This document shows positions 17,931 through 30,955 of a stretch of 64,000 nt of DNA, piece by piece; position 1 is the stretch's first letter, and every line of letters starts with the position of its first letter. Both the position numbers and the translations under genes were made by a program. The stretch lies in contig MBPM02000002.1 of assembly GCA_001695595.3 (NCBI GenBank), positions 2,641,608 to 2,705,607 of the forward strand, written 5' to 3'. Under the pieces are notes generated by a model. That model saw nothing but the letters and a program-made list of their open reading frames with translations. It was not told where the DNA came from and made no database searches. This stretch comes from Plasmopara viticola (lineage: Eukaryota; Oomycota; Peronosporomycetes; Peronosporales; Peronosporaceae).

Positions 17931-19303
17931 CTACAACTTTCCGCTCAGAAATGAATGCTGGAGCAATTCGGTTGCGGATGGACGAGTGACCGGGTTCTTG
18001 TCAAAACACCGTATTAAAAAGTCGTGAGCTAAGGGCGATAAATTTGCCGGGAATTCTGGAATTGTGGTCGCAGATGCGATGTGGAACATGGCAGTGAGCG
18101 GATTGGAGGAATTTCTCTGCAGTAAATTGACCGTACTATAATACATCATTGCGACACAACTTTTACCGACAAAAACGAACATACCCATGGAGGCCTCCCA
18201 GTAGCCAATTCAATCACGATACAGCCGATGCCCCAGATATCCGCTTTACGCCACGAATCTGCTCCTCTTTCAGCACGAATAATCTCTGGCGCCATCCAGA
18301 ACGGTGAGCCCATGCCTTCACGCACAGATCTAGCCGATTAATTATTGCGCGCGAGGTTCGCATCAAAATAGTAGCAAATTACGAAACAACAAAGCGCAAC
18401 GCACCTTGCTGTGTCCAGTCGCTTCTCCTGATCTCCTTTTCCGACAAATCCACCACTTCGTTCCTCTTCCGGTATCATCTTTGCTGTCCCAAAATCTGCA
18501 ATTTTCACACCTCCGGGCTCGTCTTCTGCCAGCAACAAATTGGCGCACTTGAGATCGCGATGTGCAATGCCCAACTCGTGCAAATGCGCCACACCATGGA
18601 CCACATCGCGGGTATAAGCTCGCACCATGTTTTCGTTAAAAAACCCAAATTGCTTTAACAATCTTACAGTAAAATTCACAAATACAACCACGCTCAGCGT
18701 CAAATACTGTTTTCTGCTTCAAAAACCAGTAAATACTTGCTCAGTGAGCCAGCCGGAAGGTATTCCATAAAAATGTTGATCGTCGGTCCATAGCGCTCTA
18801 TCGGCACAAAATAATGATAAATCCACCTACGTAACGGACAAAAAATGTATACACTCACCGCTTCCGAGAAAGCGCACAATATTGCGGTGGCTGTGACGCT
18901 GTAGTAGCTGCAGGACGTCGAGCTCGTGCTCAATCTGCTTTAAGCTCTGTGCGCGCTGCAACGATAGAGTACTCACGTCGTGACCCTGGTCAAGCTCTTC
19001 CTGAATAAAAACTTGTTTGACTGCAAGCATTTCTGCACTGACATCAGCAGTCACAAATGAGCAATTCAAGAACATTTGGAGAAGCTATTATTTTTCTGCA
19101 GCACCTTGGCAATCGCAAAGCGACCGACACCTGTCCAAAGCGCCCGCTGCCGACGTTAGGACCTTTCTGCCAAATGAGCGTCCTATCAGGCAGAGAATTG
19201 GCCGATTTAACCAAAACAATTGCAAGCTGTACAGATGCAAAGGGCAATTTGAAACTTACTCGCTTGGTAGAAGCGCTACTTGCACCGACGCCTCGCTCTG
19301 CAT
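17931..19303 (-). CDS. MAP3K/STE11-like protein kinase, seven exons
   Basis: Ser/Thr kinase of the MEKK/NPK1 type. Exons: 19303-19260, 19182-19105, 19037-18859, 18797-18737, 18662-18405, 18329-18185, 18116-17931. Introns are 61-77 bases, all GT-AG with consistent phase, giving 316 residues. Motifs in order: GSGRFGQV (glycine loop), LAVKQV (catalytic Lys), [13 protein letters not shown] (hinge), [11 protein letters not shown] (catalytic loop), [17 protein letters not shown] (activation segment), [21 protein letters not shown]. The protein is almost only the catalytic domain. The ATG at 19303 is the first after an in-frame stop. It lies 98 bases downstream of the ilvC stop, same strand. The first exon is the least certain. 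Confidence 0.85.
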
Positions 19304-19401
19304 CGACTTGGCGGAAAGTATGAAATACTCGAATTTTTAGAAGTACTACATGTATTAAACTAGTAGTACTATAAGTAATGTATGACTAATTAGTTCCACG
19401 T

Positions 19402-21149
<1,748 letters not shown>

Positions 21150-22310
21150 GAAAAGGTTGGGGTGACGCCCTCCTTCCAAGCGCGGGGGCTAAATGCTCGC
21201 GCGCTTCGGGCAGGTGCTCTCGGGCATCTGCAGGTCTCTAACGAGTCTCACCCTCGACGCGACGGTCTCCAGCACCAGGCCAAACCCCCTTCCACGCCCT
21301 TAACCGCGCCAACCGCATCCGGATTGGCTCCTTTAATGTGAATTCTCTAGGTTCGAAGCGCAAGAAGCACAAAACACTCCCCGAAGATCTCCGGCGCTAC
21401 CGCGTCGATATCCTTGGCCTTCGAGAAACCAAGATCTACGATAGAGGTGAGCACCGCATTGATGACTTCCTTCTAACTCTGAAAAAAAAAAAAAAAAGAA
21501 GCCAAGACCGAAGTCACCGAAATCCGCCGCCACTGCAACCCGTCGGGCGCCACTCGACACGCCCGATCCCGAGAAGAAACCTGGCACCACACTAAGAAGC
21601 TCGGAACACTCCTCGGCGATATTGAAGATCTATCCCGACGCAAGTCTCTGGCCACCCTCGCGCTCCACCGCCTCTGGTCCGTCTGGCTCCGCCCCACGCT
21701 CATCTCACCCAAGACCCGCATTCGATTGTACAACACCTACGTTCTCCCGATTCTGCTGTACAACTGCGCCACCTGGGCTCTTACCAAGTCAGAGCTCCAC
21801 GGCCTCGAGAGTTTCCATCGCCGCCAGCTTCGCTACGCTCTTGGCTATCGCTTCCCTTGACACATTTCGAATGCAAGACTCTACGACCTCTGTGATGAGC
21901 GGCCGCTGAGACTACGACTGACACAAGCTCGCTGGCGCCTGTTTGGCCATGTACTTCGCCGCAATCCCGACATTTCAGCTAACCTCCAGATGCGTGCCTA
22001 CTTCTTCTCCACCGCAGCAAAATGGCGCGGACGTACCCGCACCACGCTCCCCTCAACACTCGACCACAACCTTGTTTCCCGTGGCTCCGGCTTTCGACTC
22101 CGGATAGCACAAGACCTCGAAGTGGTACGTACCCTTGCACAAGACCGAAAGATATGGAAGACCCTCACGACCTCGGTGCTGGATGCACTGCCCGCCGAGC
22201 GAGACTCGACGTATGCGGACACCACTCTATGCCGTGGACTAGCCAGACTGAGCCTAGCACGTGCATACCTTGGCAACGCGATAACGTAATACATTACATT
22301 ACATTGCAAT
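21150..22310 (+). mobile_element. non-LTR retrotransposon (LINE), internally deleted
   Basis: The 5' part codes for the beginning of an AP-type endonuclease (RIGSFNVNSLGSKRKK, then YRVDILGLRETKI) to about 21480. An A-run of 16 follows. After it comes the C-terminal part of the reverse transcriptase protein: RLYNTYVLPILLYNCATWAL, a stop at about 21857, RWRLFGHVLRRNPDISAN, ending GNAIT at 22289. Most of the endonuclease and the reverse transcriptase core are missing. The 3' end carries a short repeated tail (TACAT)n, as in several LINE clades. Dead copy, GC-richer than its surroundings. Confidence 0.8.
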
Positions 22311-23269
22311 CTCACCGTATAGAATAGTAGTATACATACAAAATATATTACGTGAATAACGAGGTTCCAATACAAATCGTAGTCCACGAGAACAAAATCT
22401 CAATGTTCACACACGGATGTCTCAAAAAAATTTCCTCGACATGTGATTCATCGAAGGCTTCCACGTAGAGCTCGACGTCATAAGTGATAGCTTCAATGAC
22501 TGCTCGTGCGCTTTGTGACGTTGAGCTTTACATGTCAAAATAATGAATCTCAAAAACGTTGTGTGAAGTTCTGTGCAAGCCACCATGCCTTGATGTGCGT
22601 GATCTCATCTTTGAGGCCCCTCTTATGACCGGGTCCCACTTCCACCCTATTGAATCATAATTTGTCGAGTATTTCTGCGTTTTGCGAGCGATTTACTTTC
22701 GGGTAATGATTGCAGCCTTAATCACAGCCTTCCGCTTATACCAGTCAGTGACCTCATCCAATCTTCAGAGAATCATGGCTCATATCGTCGCAAAGTGCAA
22801 AGCAAGCGCTTGCGTTTATGTTTGATACGGTATTATCGGAGTCATCAGCTAAAGTATTCATCTCGCTCTCTGCAGCAGGTTCGGCAACCACAGTTTCAGT
22901 ATTAGCAAGCCGATAATTCGCTTGACATTACCTAGGTGCGAGATCTTTTACTTCTTTCGATTTGTGCGATTTTTGACATTTAGAAGAGAGGTCGGTTGCA
23001 ACTTGAGTTGGCAAAATACAACTCATCATCAACACTTGATCTCGTCCCTTCTTCATTTGGGGCCAAGAGGAATAAGGCATTTCTCGCGATACGCCTAAGG
23101 TCAAGAATTTGTCGTACGTTTTTCCTTCCGCAAGGTGTACGACGTCCGACAGAAAAATCGTGTATATAATGGGTCAAATGTTCGGGGCCTATCTTCGTAA
23201 GCATGCTTCACCAAGTACTGTCTTTAAGGTCGTAACAGCGAACGTTGGTGCAGAGACGAGAGTGGTCCA
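22311..23269. other. intergenic, nothing recognised
   Basis: About 960 bases between the LINE tail and the copia 5' LTR. Short open frames only, e.g. 22980-23204 minus, without a recognisable domain. Probably transposon debris. Confidence 0.4.
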
Positions 23270-23475
23270 TGTTGAAGATACAGGATAAGGCATAGGTTGC
23301 GCGAGCGTATCTATTTTGTATAGGCGCGTATGGATAGACGTATAGAAGCTAAGAGAAGCTTCGAGAAGCTTCTAGTAGGATAGACTTAGAGGTAGCATAG
23401 GGAGAGAAGCGAACTAAGGACCTAATACATTCCTTTTCAACTTTGCCTTCTACTGGAGACCTGCAACAAACAACA
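23270..23475 (+). repeat. copia 5' LTR
   Basis: 206 bases, begins TGTTGAAGATACAGG and ends CAACAAACAACA; matches 26251-26455. Contains the palindromic-looking run AAGCTTCGAGAAGCTT. Confidence 0.9.
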
Positions 23476-23487
23476 GGTTATGAGCCC
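23476..23487 (+). other. copia primer-binding site (initiator tRNA-Met, anticodon region)
   Basis: GGTTATGAGCCC is complementary to the GGGCTCATAACC anticodon stem-loop of initiator tRNA-Met. This fits the half-tRNA priming known from copia elements, in which the primer is a tRNA cut in the anticodon loop, not its 3' end. Confidence 0.6.
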
Positions 23488-23639
23488 AACGACTGGACCA
23501 GACAACGCGTCAGGCGCACCGACTCCAGTAAGCTTCGACTCCGGCCGCGAAAGGGCCGAAGCATCTCCATAGTCGTGGAAGGGACGTCGGCAGCTCGCGA
23601 AAGGGGCGACGACGTATCGGCAAGAATTCTGGCCACCCT

Positions 23640-26256
23640 TACGGACCACAAGCGCATGGTGTGCATCACGTGTGCGCAAAGTAAGCAAACCAAGAACTCA
23701 CAACCAAAGAAGGATAGGGGTATGCACTCTCCGATAGATCACATTGGTGGTGTCATCTGCTCGGATCTCAAGGGGCCGCTGACGCCAAAGGACCGACCGG
23801 AAACCGATACCTCATCAACCTCATTGATCACAAAGGCAATTACTGTCGAGTCTTTTCCGCGCGTACCAAGGATGAAGCGGCAAAGAAGTTCAAGCACTTC
23901 TTGATATTCTTTGAGAAGCGTTTCGACTGCCGCGTCCACGTTTTACGAACTGACGGTGGAGGCGAATACCGGAATGTCGATCTATTGTGTAAGTCTGTCG
24001 GCGTTTCACGGAAAGTGAGCGAGGCCAGGAACCAAGCATCAAACGGAAAAGCTGAACGCATGCATCGGAAAGAGCTAAACATGGCACGATCCATTATATT
24101 CGCAAGCAAGCTTCCGCTGTTTTTCTGGGGAGATGCGGTTGAGTACTCGGCGTTCATTATGAACAGAAGCTCCTCATCCGCGAACGCTAATAATGCGTGC
24201 CCAAATTAAGTACTTACAAAGCAAGTGCCTGATCTTCGCGAGATCGTTGCGTTTGGTTCGATGTGCACGGTGTATCGCGACCTGAGGAAGAACTCGCTTG
24301 CGCATTGGGCACAGGTTGGCACTATTGTGGGCCGCAGCGATGAAATCAAGGGTTATCGCGTATATTTAAGGACAAGGTCGTAATCATGACGCAACATGTC
24401 AAAAATTTCGAGGAACCAATCAACAAGACGATCGAGCAGCAGCAGCATAGTTATGGCACTAAAGAGGATACATCGCTGAGTCGAGATGCCGCTGAGAAAA
24501 ACGAGATCACGGCAATTCAGAAGCCGTGGATGCGTGCACCACATGTCACGCGTGGGGTGACAAGGCGCGCGGCACGAGACATAAGTCAGCATGCGGATAC
24601 TATTGGGACTGTTGTGCAAGTTCATGAAGCAAATCCAAGAACGTACGCTGAAGCAATGCGCAGCCCGAAGACTGCAGAATGGAGACAAGCAATGCTTGAG
24701 AAAATTTCGGCGCTTGAAGATAACAGCGTCTGGGATGTGATTAAGAGACCGGCTGAAGCTAACATGGTGCACAGCAAATGGGTCTTCAAGACTAAGACCG
24801 ATGTGAACGGGGAAGTGGAGCGTCTTAAAGCACGATTGGTCGCGTGTGGGAATGAACAAGTATTCGGCATTGATTACGGGCTTACGTTTGCCGCCGTCAT
24901 GGACATGTTCACGGTAAAGGTGATTCTATGACACCGGCAAAAACGGTGACATCCCAAACGCCTATGTAAAGGCCGAAAAGGAGGTGCACCTTGAAATTCT
25001 ACTGCACGTACAAAGTGAATGAGAATCAAAGAAGAACAGCTCAAGGCGCTTGGAGTGGGCAATGCGAGCGAGGTTGCACTACAGCCAAAGAAGAGCCTGT
25101 ACGGATTGAAGCAGGCGGGACGATTGTGGAACCAGCTTTTACACGCAAAGCTTACAGAAGCAGGTTTCAAGCAGTGTTTTAGCGACATGTGCCTATATTT
25201 CAAGCGCGACACAGAAGAACTGATAGTGGTGGGTGTTTACGTCGACGACCTTCTTGTCACAGCAACAGGTGCTGCAGCAATGGAGAATTTTCTCGTCGCG
25301 ATGGCATCGCTATCGATCAAGAACCTTGGACTGGTATCGAAGTTCCTTGGCGTACGAGTGGTAGCGATCAACGTGCATACTTATGCACTGGATCACGAGG
25401 AGGCCATAGGCGAATTGTTGCGAGACACGGTATGGAATTGGCAAACTCAACGCGAACGCCTATAGGCGAAGACTGCTATGATGAATGCGCGCCGGGCAAT
25501 GTGCTGCCACAGGGAGGCGCAGAGTTAGGTAAGCCAACTATTCGTTCGTTTTAGTCTCTCGTCGGAAGTTTGCTCTGGGTCGCGAGATGTACGCGGTCAG
25601 ACATCGCGTTCGCAGTCCATAAGGCGACGCGTCAAACTCACGCGCCACACGTGCGAGACTGGAGGCCAGCAAAGAGGATTGCTCGCTATCTAAGTGAAAG
25701 CAAAATGATGAAGCTTGAGATGCGCGCTAACAATATGCGCGAAAAGGTATTCACTCTAGAGTCATACAGTGATGCTGACTTCGCTGCCGACAAGGGGGAC
25801 AGAAAGTCTCTAACAGGCAACATGGTATTTTTAAATGGGATGCCTGTGAGCTGGTCTGCAAAGAAACAAATAGGAGTCTCATTATCTACGTTGAAGGCCG
25901 AGTTTGTTGCAGCTTCCGAGTCAGCACGCGAACTTCTTGGGATATGCGAGATGGTGAAAGAGGTAGGACTTACGCCAGCTCTGGCCATACAAACGCATGT
26001 TGATAACCAGGCAGCTATTCGTCAGATCGAAGGCGAGACCTCATCTCTAAAGTCGAAACACATTGACGTGCGATTAAAGTTCATCAAGGAAATTACCCGT
26101 CGCAGAATCGTGGAACCGCGCTATGTACGGTCGGAGCTCATGATCGCGGACCTGCTTACAAAACCAGTGAACCAGCACAAGCTGTCAAAGCCCCGTGGCC
26201 TGGTAGGGTTAAAACTAGACGCAGACAAGTCGAACGACCGAGAGGAGGAGTGTTGA
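23640..26256 (+). pseudogene. copia pol polyprotein, broken
   Basis: Integrase: zinc-type CITCAQSKQ (about 23660), first catalytic Asp in CSDLKGPL (23758-23781), second Asp in RTDGGGEY (about 23950), Glu in NGKAERMHR (about 24045). Reverse transcriptase: WRQAMLEKISAL to GIDYGLTFAAV (24680-24900), SLYGLKQAGRLWNQLL (25090-25140), catalytic YVDDLL (about 25238). RNase H: YSDADFAADKGDRKSLTG (25765-25820) and HIDVRLKFIKE (26060). Stops or shifts at about 23800, 24208, 24930, 25465 and 25553 make it inactive. Confidence 0.88.
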
Positions 26257-26455
26257 AGATACAGAATAAGGCATAGGTTGCGCGAGCGTATCTATCTTGT
26301 ATAGGCGCGTATGGATAGACGTATAGAAGCTAAGAGAAGCTTCGAGAAGCTTCTAGTAGAATAGGCTTAGAGGTAGCATAGGGAGAGAAGCGAACTAAGG
26401 ACCTAGTATATTCCTTTCAATTTTGCCTTCTACTGGAGACCTGCAACAAACAACA
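26251..26455 (+). repeat. copia 3' LTR
   Basis: 205 bases, preceded by the polypurine tract; about eight differences and one missing T relative to the 5' LTR. Confidence 0.9.
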
Positions 26456-27075
26456 GTTCATACAAAAGATACCGCAAGAGATAACACTGCGTGTCCCAAT
26501 CAAGCAAAACTCAAGTATGTATAGACTCCATCTTTTGTCGCACTCTGAAGTGCATAAACTAAGCTATTAGCAATTAAAATACCTTATTTTTCATTGTGCA
26601 ATCAACACTTGATCGAATCGACGGTAATGTTATGTTTTAAGCAATTCTCCTCTTGACTATAGTATAGTATCTACAAATGTCTGATGATATTCTTTATGCT
26701 CGTGTGCTTAAAAACTGCGGAAGATACTGAAATTGCTGGACAGTAAATGGACGCCTAGGTTGTAATGAAAAAAAAACGTCGATTTCGCGACATTCTTCTC
26801 GAATCTGTATATATTTCTTAGCATACCTTCTACGAAATAATTTATTGTCGCGGTTAAGAATCAAGACTCTGCAGTATATGTGCTCGTTGAGCCAAACGTA
26901 TCGCGTTGTTTAAATGGTATAGAGGCAAAACAACTCGCATAACGGCTGGCGATCAACAATAAGCTCTTTTTCTTAATTTGGCACGTTACGTTACAAGCGG
27001 GTGCAAATCAATTGTCTCTTTAAAGTCGATCGGCCCATTACTTTTGACCAGCAAGTATGGCCTCGAACCCCTGTC
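26456..27075. other. intergenic, nothing recognised
   Basis: About 620 AT-rich bases downstream of the p24 gene and of the copia element. No gene, RNA or repeat recognised. Confidence 0.4.
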
Positions 27076-27851
27076 TCACAAAATGCGCCGCACCTCAAGC
27101 GTTTGCCGCAGATATGAAATCTGCGCGACTGAAACGGCCGTCAGCACTACCATTTCGGCAAGTGTCCAACACATGATCTGGTCGTGGGTGCTTGTGATCA
27201 CTACAAAGCAAAAAAAGATACATTGTGTCAGCCCACTTCGTTGATTTAGGAAGTGCGAGCTGACGAAGACACTTAAAACGTACGCTGGTCTTGGTAATTC
27301 GTTAGTGCTTTCATAAACGCTTGAGAATCCTTGACCGTGTCGAGATTCACGCTTAACTCGTAGACGAGATCCTCCAGCCCCACTACGTGCTCTTTGAGTT
27401 CATTGCAACAGATAAAAAATACTTAGTTCACTTAGAGAACGTGTTCGACTCAGATGTACCACTAACTGATTTTCGTCGCGTCTGCATTCGACAGCACTTC
27501 GTGATTCGGGTCATCGGCATGAAAAGAGAAGCCAATGATTACGTCCCCCACAGAGGAGCGATCATTCTTAAAGCACACCGAGTGCATACCACCGTGCCCA
27601 ATTGGGCTTACGTACCTTCCCACGGCGCCCTTGTGCGTGTATACAACTTGATCCTTGCCGTCCCGAAGTTCCGTCTCCAGCTCGTCCGCGACGCCCCTTA
27701 ACACTTCAAATGTAAGCGAAATGCCGTGTTTGTAGCTTTCGCCCTCTACGTAAAAACATTCCGAAGCACGAGACGAGATGGTCACGTGCATGGCCGCGAC
27801 CCACGGCAACAGAGCGGACGCCAGCCCAAGTACCCACATCAGTGTCTTCAT
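27076..27851 (-). CDS. p24/TMED-family cargo receptor (GOLD domain)
   Basis: Type I membrane protein of COPI/COPII vesicles, cycling between ER and Golgi. Three exons: 27851-27467, 27391-27284, 27200-27076. Introns are 27466-27392 (GTTAGT..AAAG) and 27283-27201 (GTACGT..TTGTAG). Total 205 residues, the family norm. Signal peptide MKTLMWVLGLASALLPWVAA, GOLD domain with SSRASECFYVEGE and HKGAVGRYVSPIG, a coiled-coil region in exon 2 (GLEDLVYELSVNLDTVKDSQAF), then the membrane helix MVVLTAVSVAQISYLRQTLE and a short cytosolic tail VRRIL. The open frame extends past ATG 27851 only with a TTG. The 3' acceptor of intron 1 is unusual (AAAG), but phase and family both fit. Confidence 0.88.
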
Positions 27852-27906
27852 TTTGTGACTGTAGTGTACCCTACACAAAGTCTACAAAAACTATAAATTC
27901 AATAAG
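27852..27906. promoter_or_regulatory. compact divergent promoter, p24 / membrane protein
   Basis: Only 55 bases separate the two start codons. The region is AT-rich (CTACAAAAACTATAAATTC) and must hold, or overlap, both core promoters unless these lie inside the genes. Block B1 lacks it. Confidence 0.5.
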
Positions 27907-28447
27907 ATGGCGTCCGTGCGGCGCGAGCTTGACCGATTGTTCGCAGTGCACATGGTTATTGCAGTCTTAACGGGGGCTTTGTGCTTTTTCACGCCGCACT
28001 CACTTCTCGCACCATTGCTTGGCGATGCTGGTCATACGCACATGGCTCATGAGTTTGTGCGACTCTACGGTGAGGTTACCAATCGTACATTTCTTGCTGC
28101 TCTTAGTTTACACCTCTTGCTAGTACGACACTCACTCTTTTGATAACTGTAACTTGCTCTTGTCTATAGGTGCGTTGACTCTGGCACAAGGATGGATGGT
28201 GTGGCGTACACGGCTCGTGAGCGATGCAATCGTTCGTCGTACATTCTGCCAAGCGTATTGTATCTGCTTTTTGCTACAAGCGCTGGTACTACTTCGAGCG
28301 CAAGTTGCATCCCCCGAGAACCACTCGATGCTGCACTGGATCAACATTCTCTTTCTTGGTGCATTAAGCTGTGCGTACGGCTACTTTCTTGTATTTAAGT
28401 CAATTAAGGCATTTGAGCTACCAGGCATGGAGAAGGGGTTGCTGTGA
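27907..28447 (+). CDS. four-helix membrane protein, unknown function, intact copy
   Basis: Exons 27907-28069 and 28170-28447, with a 100-base intron (GTGAGG..CTATAG), give 146 residues. Four hydrophobic helices: VHMVIAVLTGALCFF, a segment around LYGALTLAQGWMVW, YCICFLLQALVLLR and ILFLGALSCAYGYFLVF. The C-terminus is IKAFELPGMEKGLL. I do not recognise a named family; it resembles small eukaryotic four-pass proteins of the ER or plasma membrane in size only. Adjacent to p24 with a shared promoter. This is the complete parental gene of which 4969-5466 is a truncated copy and whose exon 2 is fused to CRN headers elsewhere. Confidence 0.78.
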
Positions 28448-28557
28448 TTTGAGCGTTTGCATAGCAACTGACGCAAGCAAAGTGGAGTAGGACCTCTATG
28501 TATCGTAAACCTTCTATAGACCTTTTAGAGTTGACTAGCTATATTGTTTAAATATCA

Positions 28558-30574
28558 AGAGGGTCATCAAAGGTACCGGTAGGGGTCCTAGATACTTGAC
28601 TCCCAGTCTGAGGATCCACAGAAAAATGACTTGTGATTGGGCCCTCTGCACTAGAAGAGCGAGGTGCTGGAGCGCGAGACGCTGGTGTTGTGGATGCTAA
28701 CGGACTCGTGGAGCGCACCCAATGGAAGGTGACAGCGAAGTGACAGCAGGTTGGACCGATGTCGAGGAGAGCTGCGCTTTTTTCTTACTACGAGTACATT
28801 AACAGGATTGGCTGCAGTGCTGCCTTTCGAAGCTTTACCCGTATCCTTATTAGAATCCGAAGGCTGCAAATTTTGCTTGCCGATGGCGTTCTTGGTCGGA
28901 GTTTGCTCTTTTAAAGCCACTTGAGACTGGGCTTGACTTTTCGCTTTCTTACGCGCCTTCTTGGGTGTCGCAAACATTCGACGCATCTTGGCTTCGTTCA
29001 AAGCAATTTGATCTGCGTGCAAACGACACAAACCAGGTCATTATCGCGTACTACTAGGGCAATAACAAATGAACTTTTGAAGCTCACCTTCGTAACGTAC
29101 GCTCGTCCCAAAGAAACCCTCTTCAAAGTGAATGAACGAAATGTAGCCATCCGCTGACGAAATACTCAGTGTCTGTCCGTCTGCAGTCCACGAAGCGTCA
29201 GTCAAGTCTGCATAGTGCAGATCCTTTATCATGCTAATTGGGTGAGCTTGCTGTTACAGCAACCGTAAACTCTGGTCAGCTAGCGCAACCACGAAACAGA
29301 TGTGAAATAGTAAAATGTACCTGAGTGTCGTAGATGGTGACAGCGTCGAGTGTGATCACAGCAAAGACGGAGCGTAATTCTGTTTGAAAAAAATTAGACA
29401 CTGGAGAGGTTTTACCTTGGCGACGTAATTTGTACATTACAGGGCTACAGCGAACGGCCAGTGAAGCCTTTTCCTGTCCAGGTAAGTGGAGTGTTGGCTG
29501 GCTTAGATTTCCACGTGAGTAAGCGTACACTGTGTTTACAGGGGACGCCGACTTGTTAGCGCAAAAAGTCCCAGTTGGTGTCAGAAAGTAGTTTCCATCA
29601 GGTGTCCAAGCAGGTCGTCGTGCAAACGCTGGACACGTATCGTCTAGAAACATTCGATGTTTCGGCGGAGCTAAAGCTTTCGTGGTTGCATTCCCCAAAG
29701 TCGCTCCGACAGCTTCGTTCTGGGTGTTATCCTCGTCCACCTTGTCGTTCTCGGTTGTTATCGCTGACAAGTTTGGTTTGCTGGGCAGCAAAGGAAATTC
29801 ACGAGTCTTTAACGTCTGAATACACATAAATTTGCGTCCCTTCTTCTTCCCATTCGGCCGCGTTGCTGCTCCAAAGCCACTGAGCGCGTAAACTTTGCAG
29901 GAGCGATCATTTCCTTCGGTAACAATAAATTCGTTAAGTGGATCCCAAGCGACGCCCTGCACGTATTGCGTGTGGTCCTTGCGTCGCTCAGCGACGTCGC
30001 CCTTTTCGACGTCCCATATGACACAACGATTGTCGACCGACGAGGAAGCAAGGAAAGCCGAGTCAGGTGACCACGATAGGTCAGTTATGTCGCCTTTGTG
30101 ACCTAAAGACAAGATGGTGCGCCCAACGTCACTGAGCGACGAAATCTGGTCCCAGCGCCAGCCATCGCCCGCTGTCTTGGGTTTGGTCCAAAGAATGATC
30201 GACGTGTCGTCACTGGCGGACGCCAAGTACACACCATTGGGTGAAAATCGCACACAATTAACGCTACGATCGTGCCCCGAGAGACTGAAAATGAACTCAA
30301 GCGCTACGCCGCTTTTGGCCGTGATGTCCTCCATCTCACCCACGCGCCACAACTTGATCTCCTTGTCGGCACCTCCCGTGGCCAATAGTGGCTTGTCAGA
30401 TGTCGTTGCGTTTTTATTGTTTGGTCGTAGAAAGTCTAATGACAAGACAGCCTCATTGAGCCCCGTGGGGCCACAGTGTAGCCTAATTTCTGGCGTCGCC
30501 ACGCGCACCGGCGGGACTTTGAGCTTCGGCATGGCTAATGACGAATTAAGGGTTTTCAAACTTCTCAAAGTCAT
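28558..30574 (-). CDS. CHAF1B: chromatin assembly factor 1 subunit B (p60), copy 2
   Basis: Same structure as copy 1: exons 30574-29321, 29250-29088, 29012-28558, identical introns. The WD40 part is practically identical. Exon 3 lacks one base near 28772 (AGCTGCGC against AGCCTGCGC in copy 1), so the tail reads into a stop at 28651 instead of ending at DPLDI (28558). Copy 1 is broken at a different base. One of them may be functional, or both shifts are sequence errors. The tail is low-complexity and may tolerate loss. Confidence 0.85.
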
Positions 30575-30734
30575 AATCCCACGAACCTAAGTATCTAAAG
30601 CAAATTAGCCTTCAGACAGAGTACTTTAAAACTATATAATACGCAAAACACGCAAAAAACGTTTGTTTTCTGCTTATGTAGATAAGATGAAAAGACGACG
30701 ATGGAGACAATAGCGATAAAATAACACATATTAG

Positions 30735-30917
30735 TTAGATCACCAGCAATACGTGGATTATCCCTTCATTTAGTTCAAAGTTCTTCATGTTCTTAATCCA
30801 CGCCAACGGATTTATGTGCAAACAGCTTCCCGGGTGTTTATGTTCATCGAGCGTCACAGCTTCACAGCCGTTATTATCCAACCACACGTGTTCTAATGAG
30901 ATCGGCCTAGCAAGCAA
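30735..30917 (-). pseudogene. CRN N-terminal domain remnant (block B2)
   Basis: Identical in frame to 7758-7940: VWLDNNGCEAVTLDE to IIHVLLVI, directly 3' of CRN copy 2. Confidence 0.7.
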
Positions 30918-30955
30918 CAGTTATATCACCGTCCACGATAATGTAATCCAATTCG

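Larger units (their letters stand above)
23270..26455 (+). mobile_element. Ty1/copia LTR retrotransposon, defective
   Basis: Two LTRs of about 206 bases (TGTTGA..CAACA) flank an interior of only 2.8 kb. A primer-binding site lies immediately after the 5' LTR and a polypurine tract (AGAGGAGGAG, 26241-26250) immediately before the 3' LTR. The order integrase, reverse transcriptase, RNase H defines copia. Nearly all of gag and protease are missing, and pol has several stops and frameshifts. The flanking five bases are GTCCA and GTTCA, a target-site duplication with one change. The LTRs differ at about eight positions, so the insertion is not recent. Confidence 0.9.

Noticed and set aside
19227..19259. 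33-base first intron of the kinase gene (GTAAGT..GTACAG)
   Set aside because: Too short for this genome; the 77-base alternative ending CTGATAG gives a better phase and joins the first exon directly to TLIWQKG before the glycine loop.
27055..27080. tRNA T-arm-like GGGGTTCGAGGCC
   Set aside because: No matching stem, acceptor or anticodon arm around it; it is the 3' end and trailer of the p24 gene.
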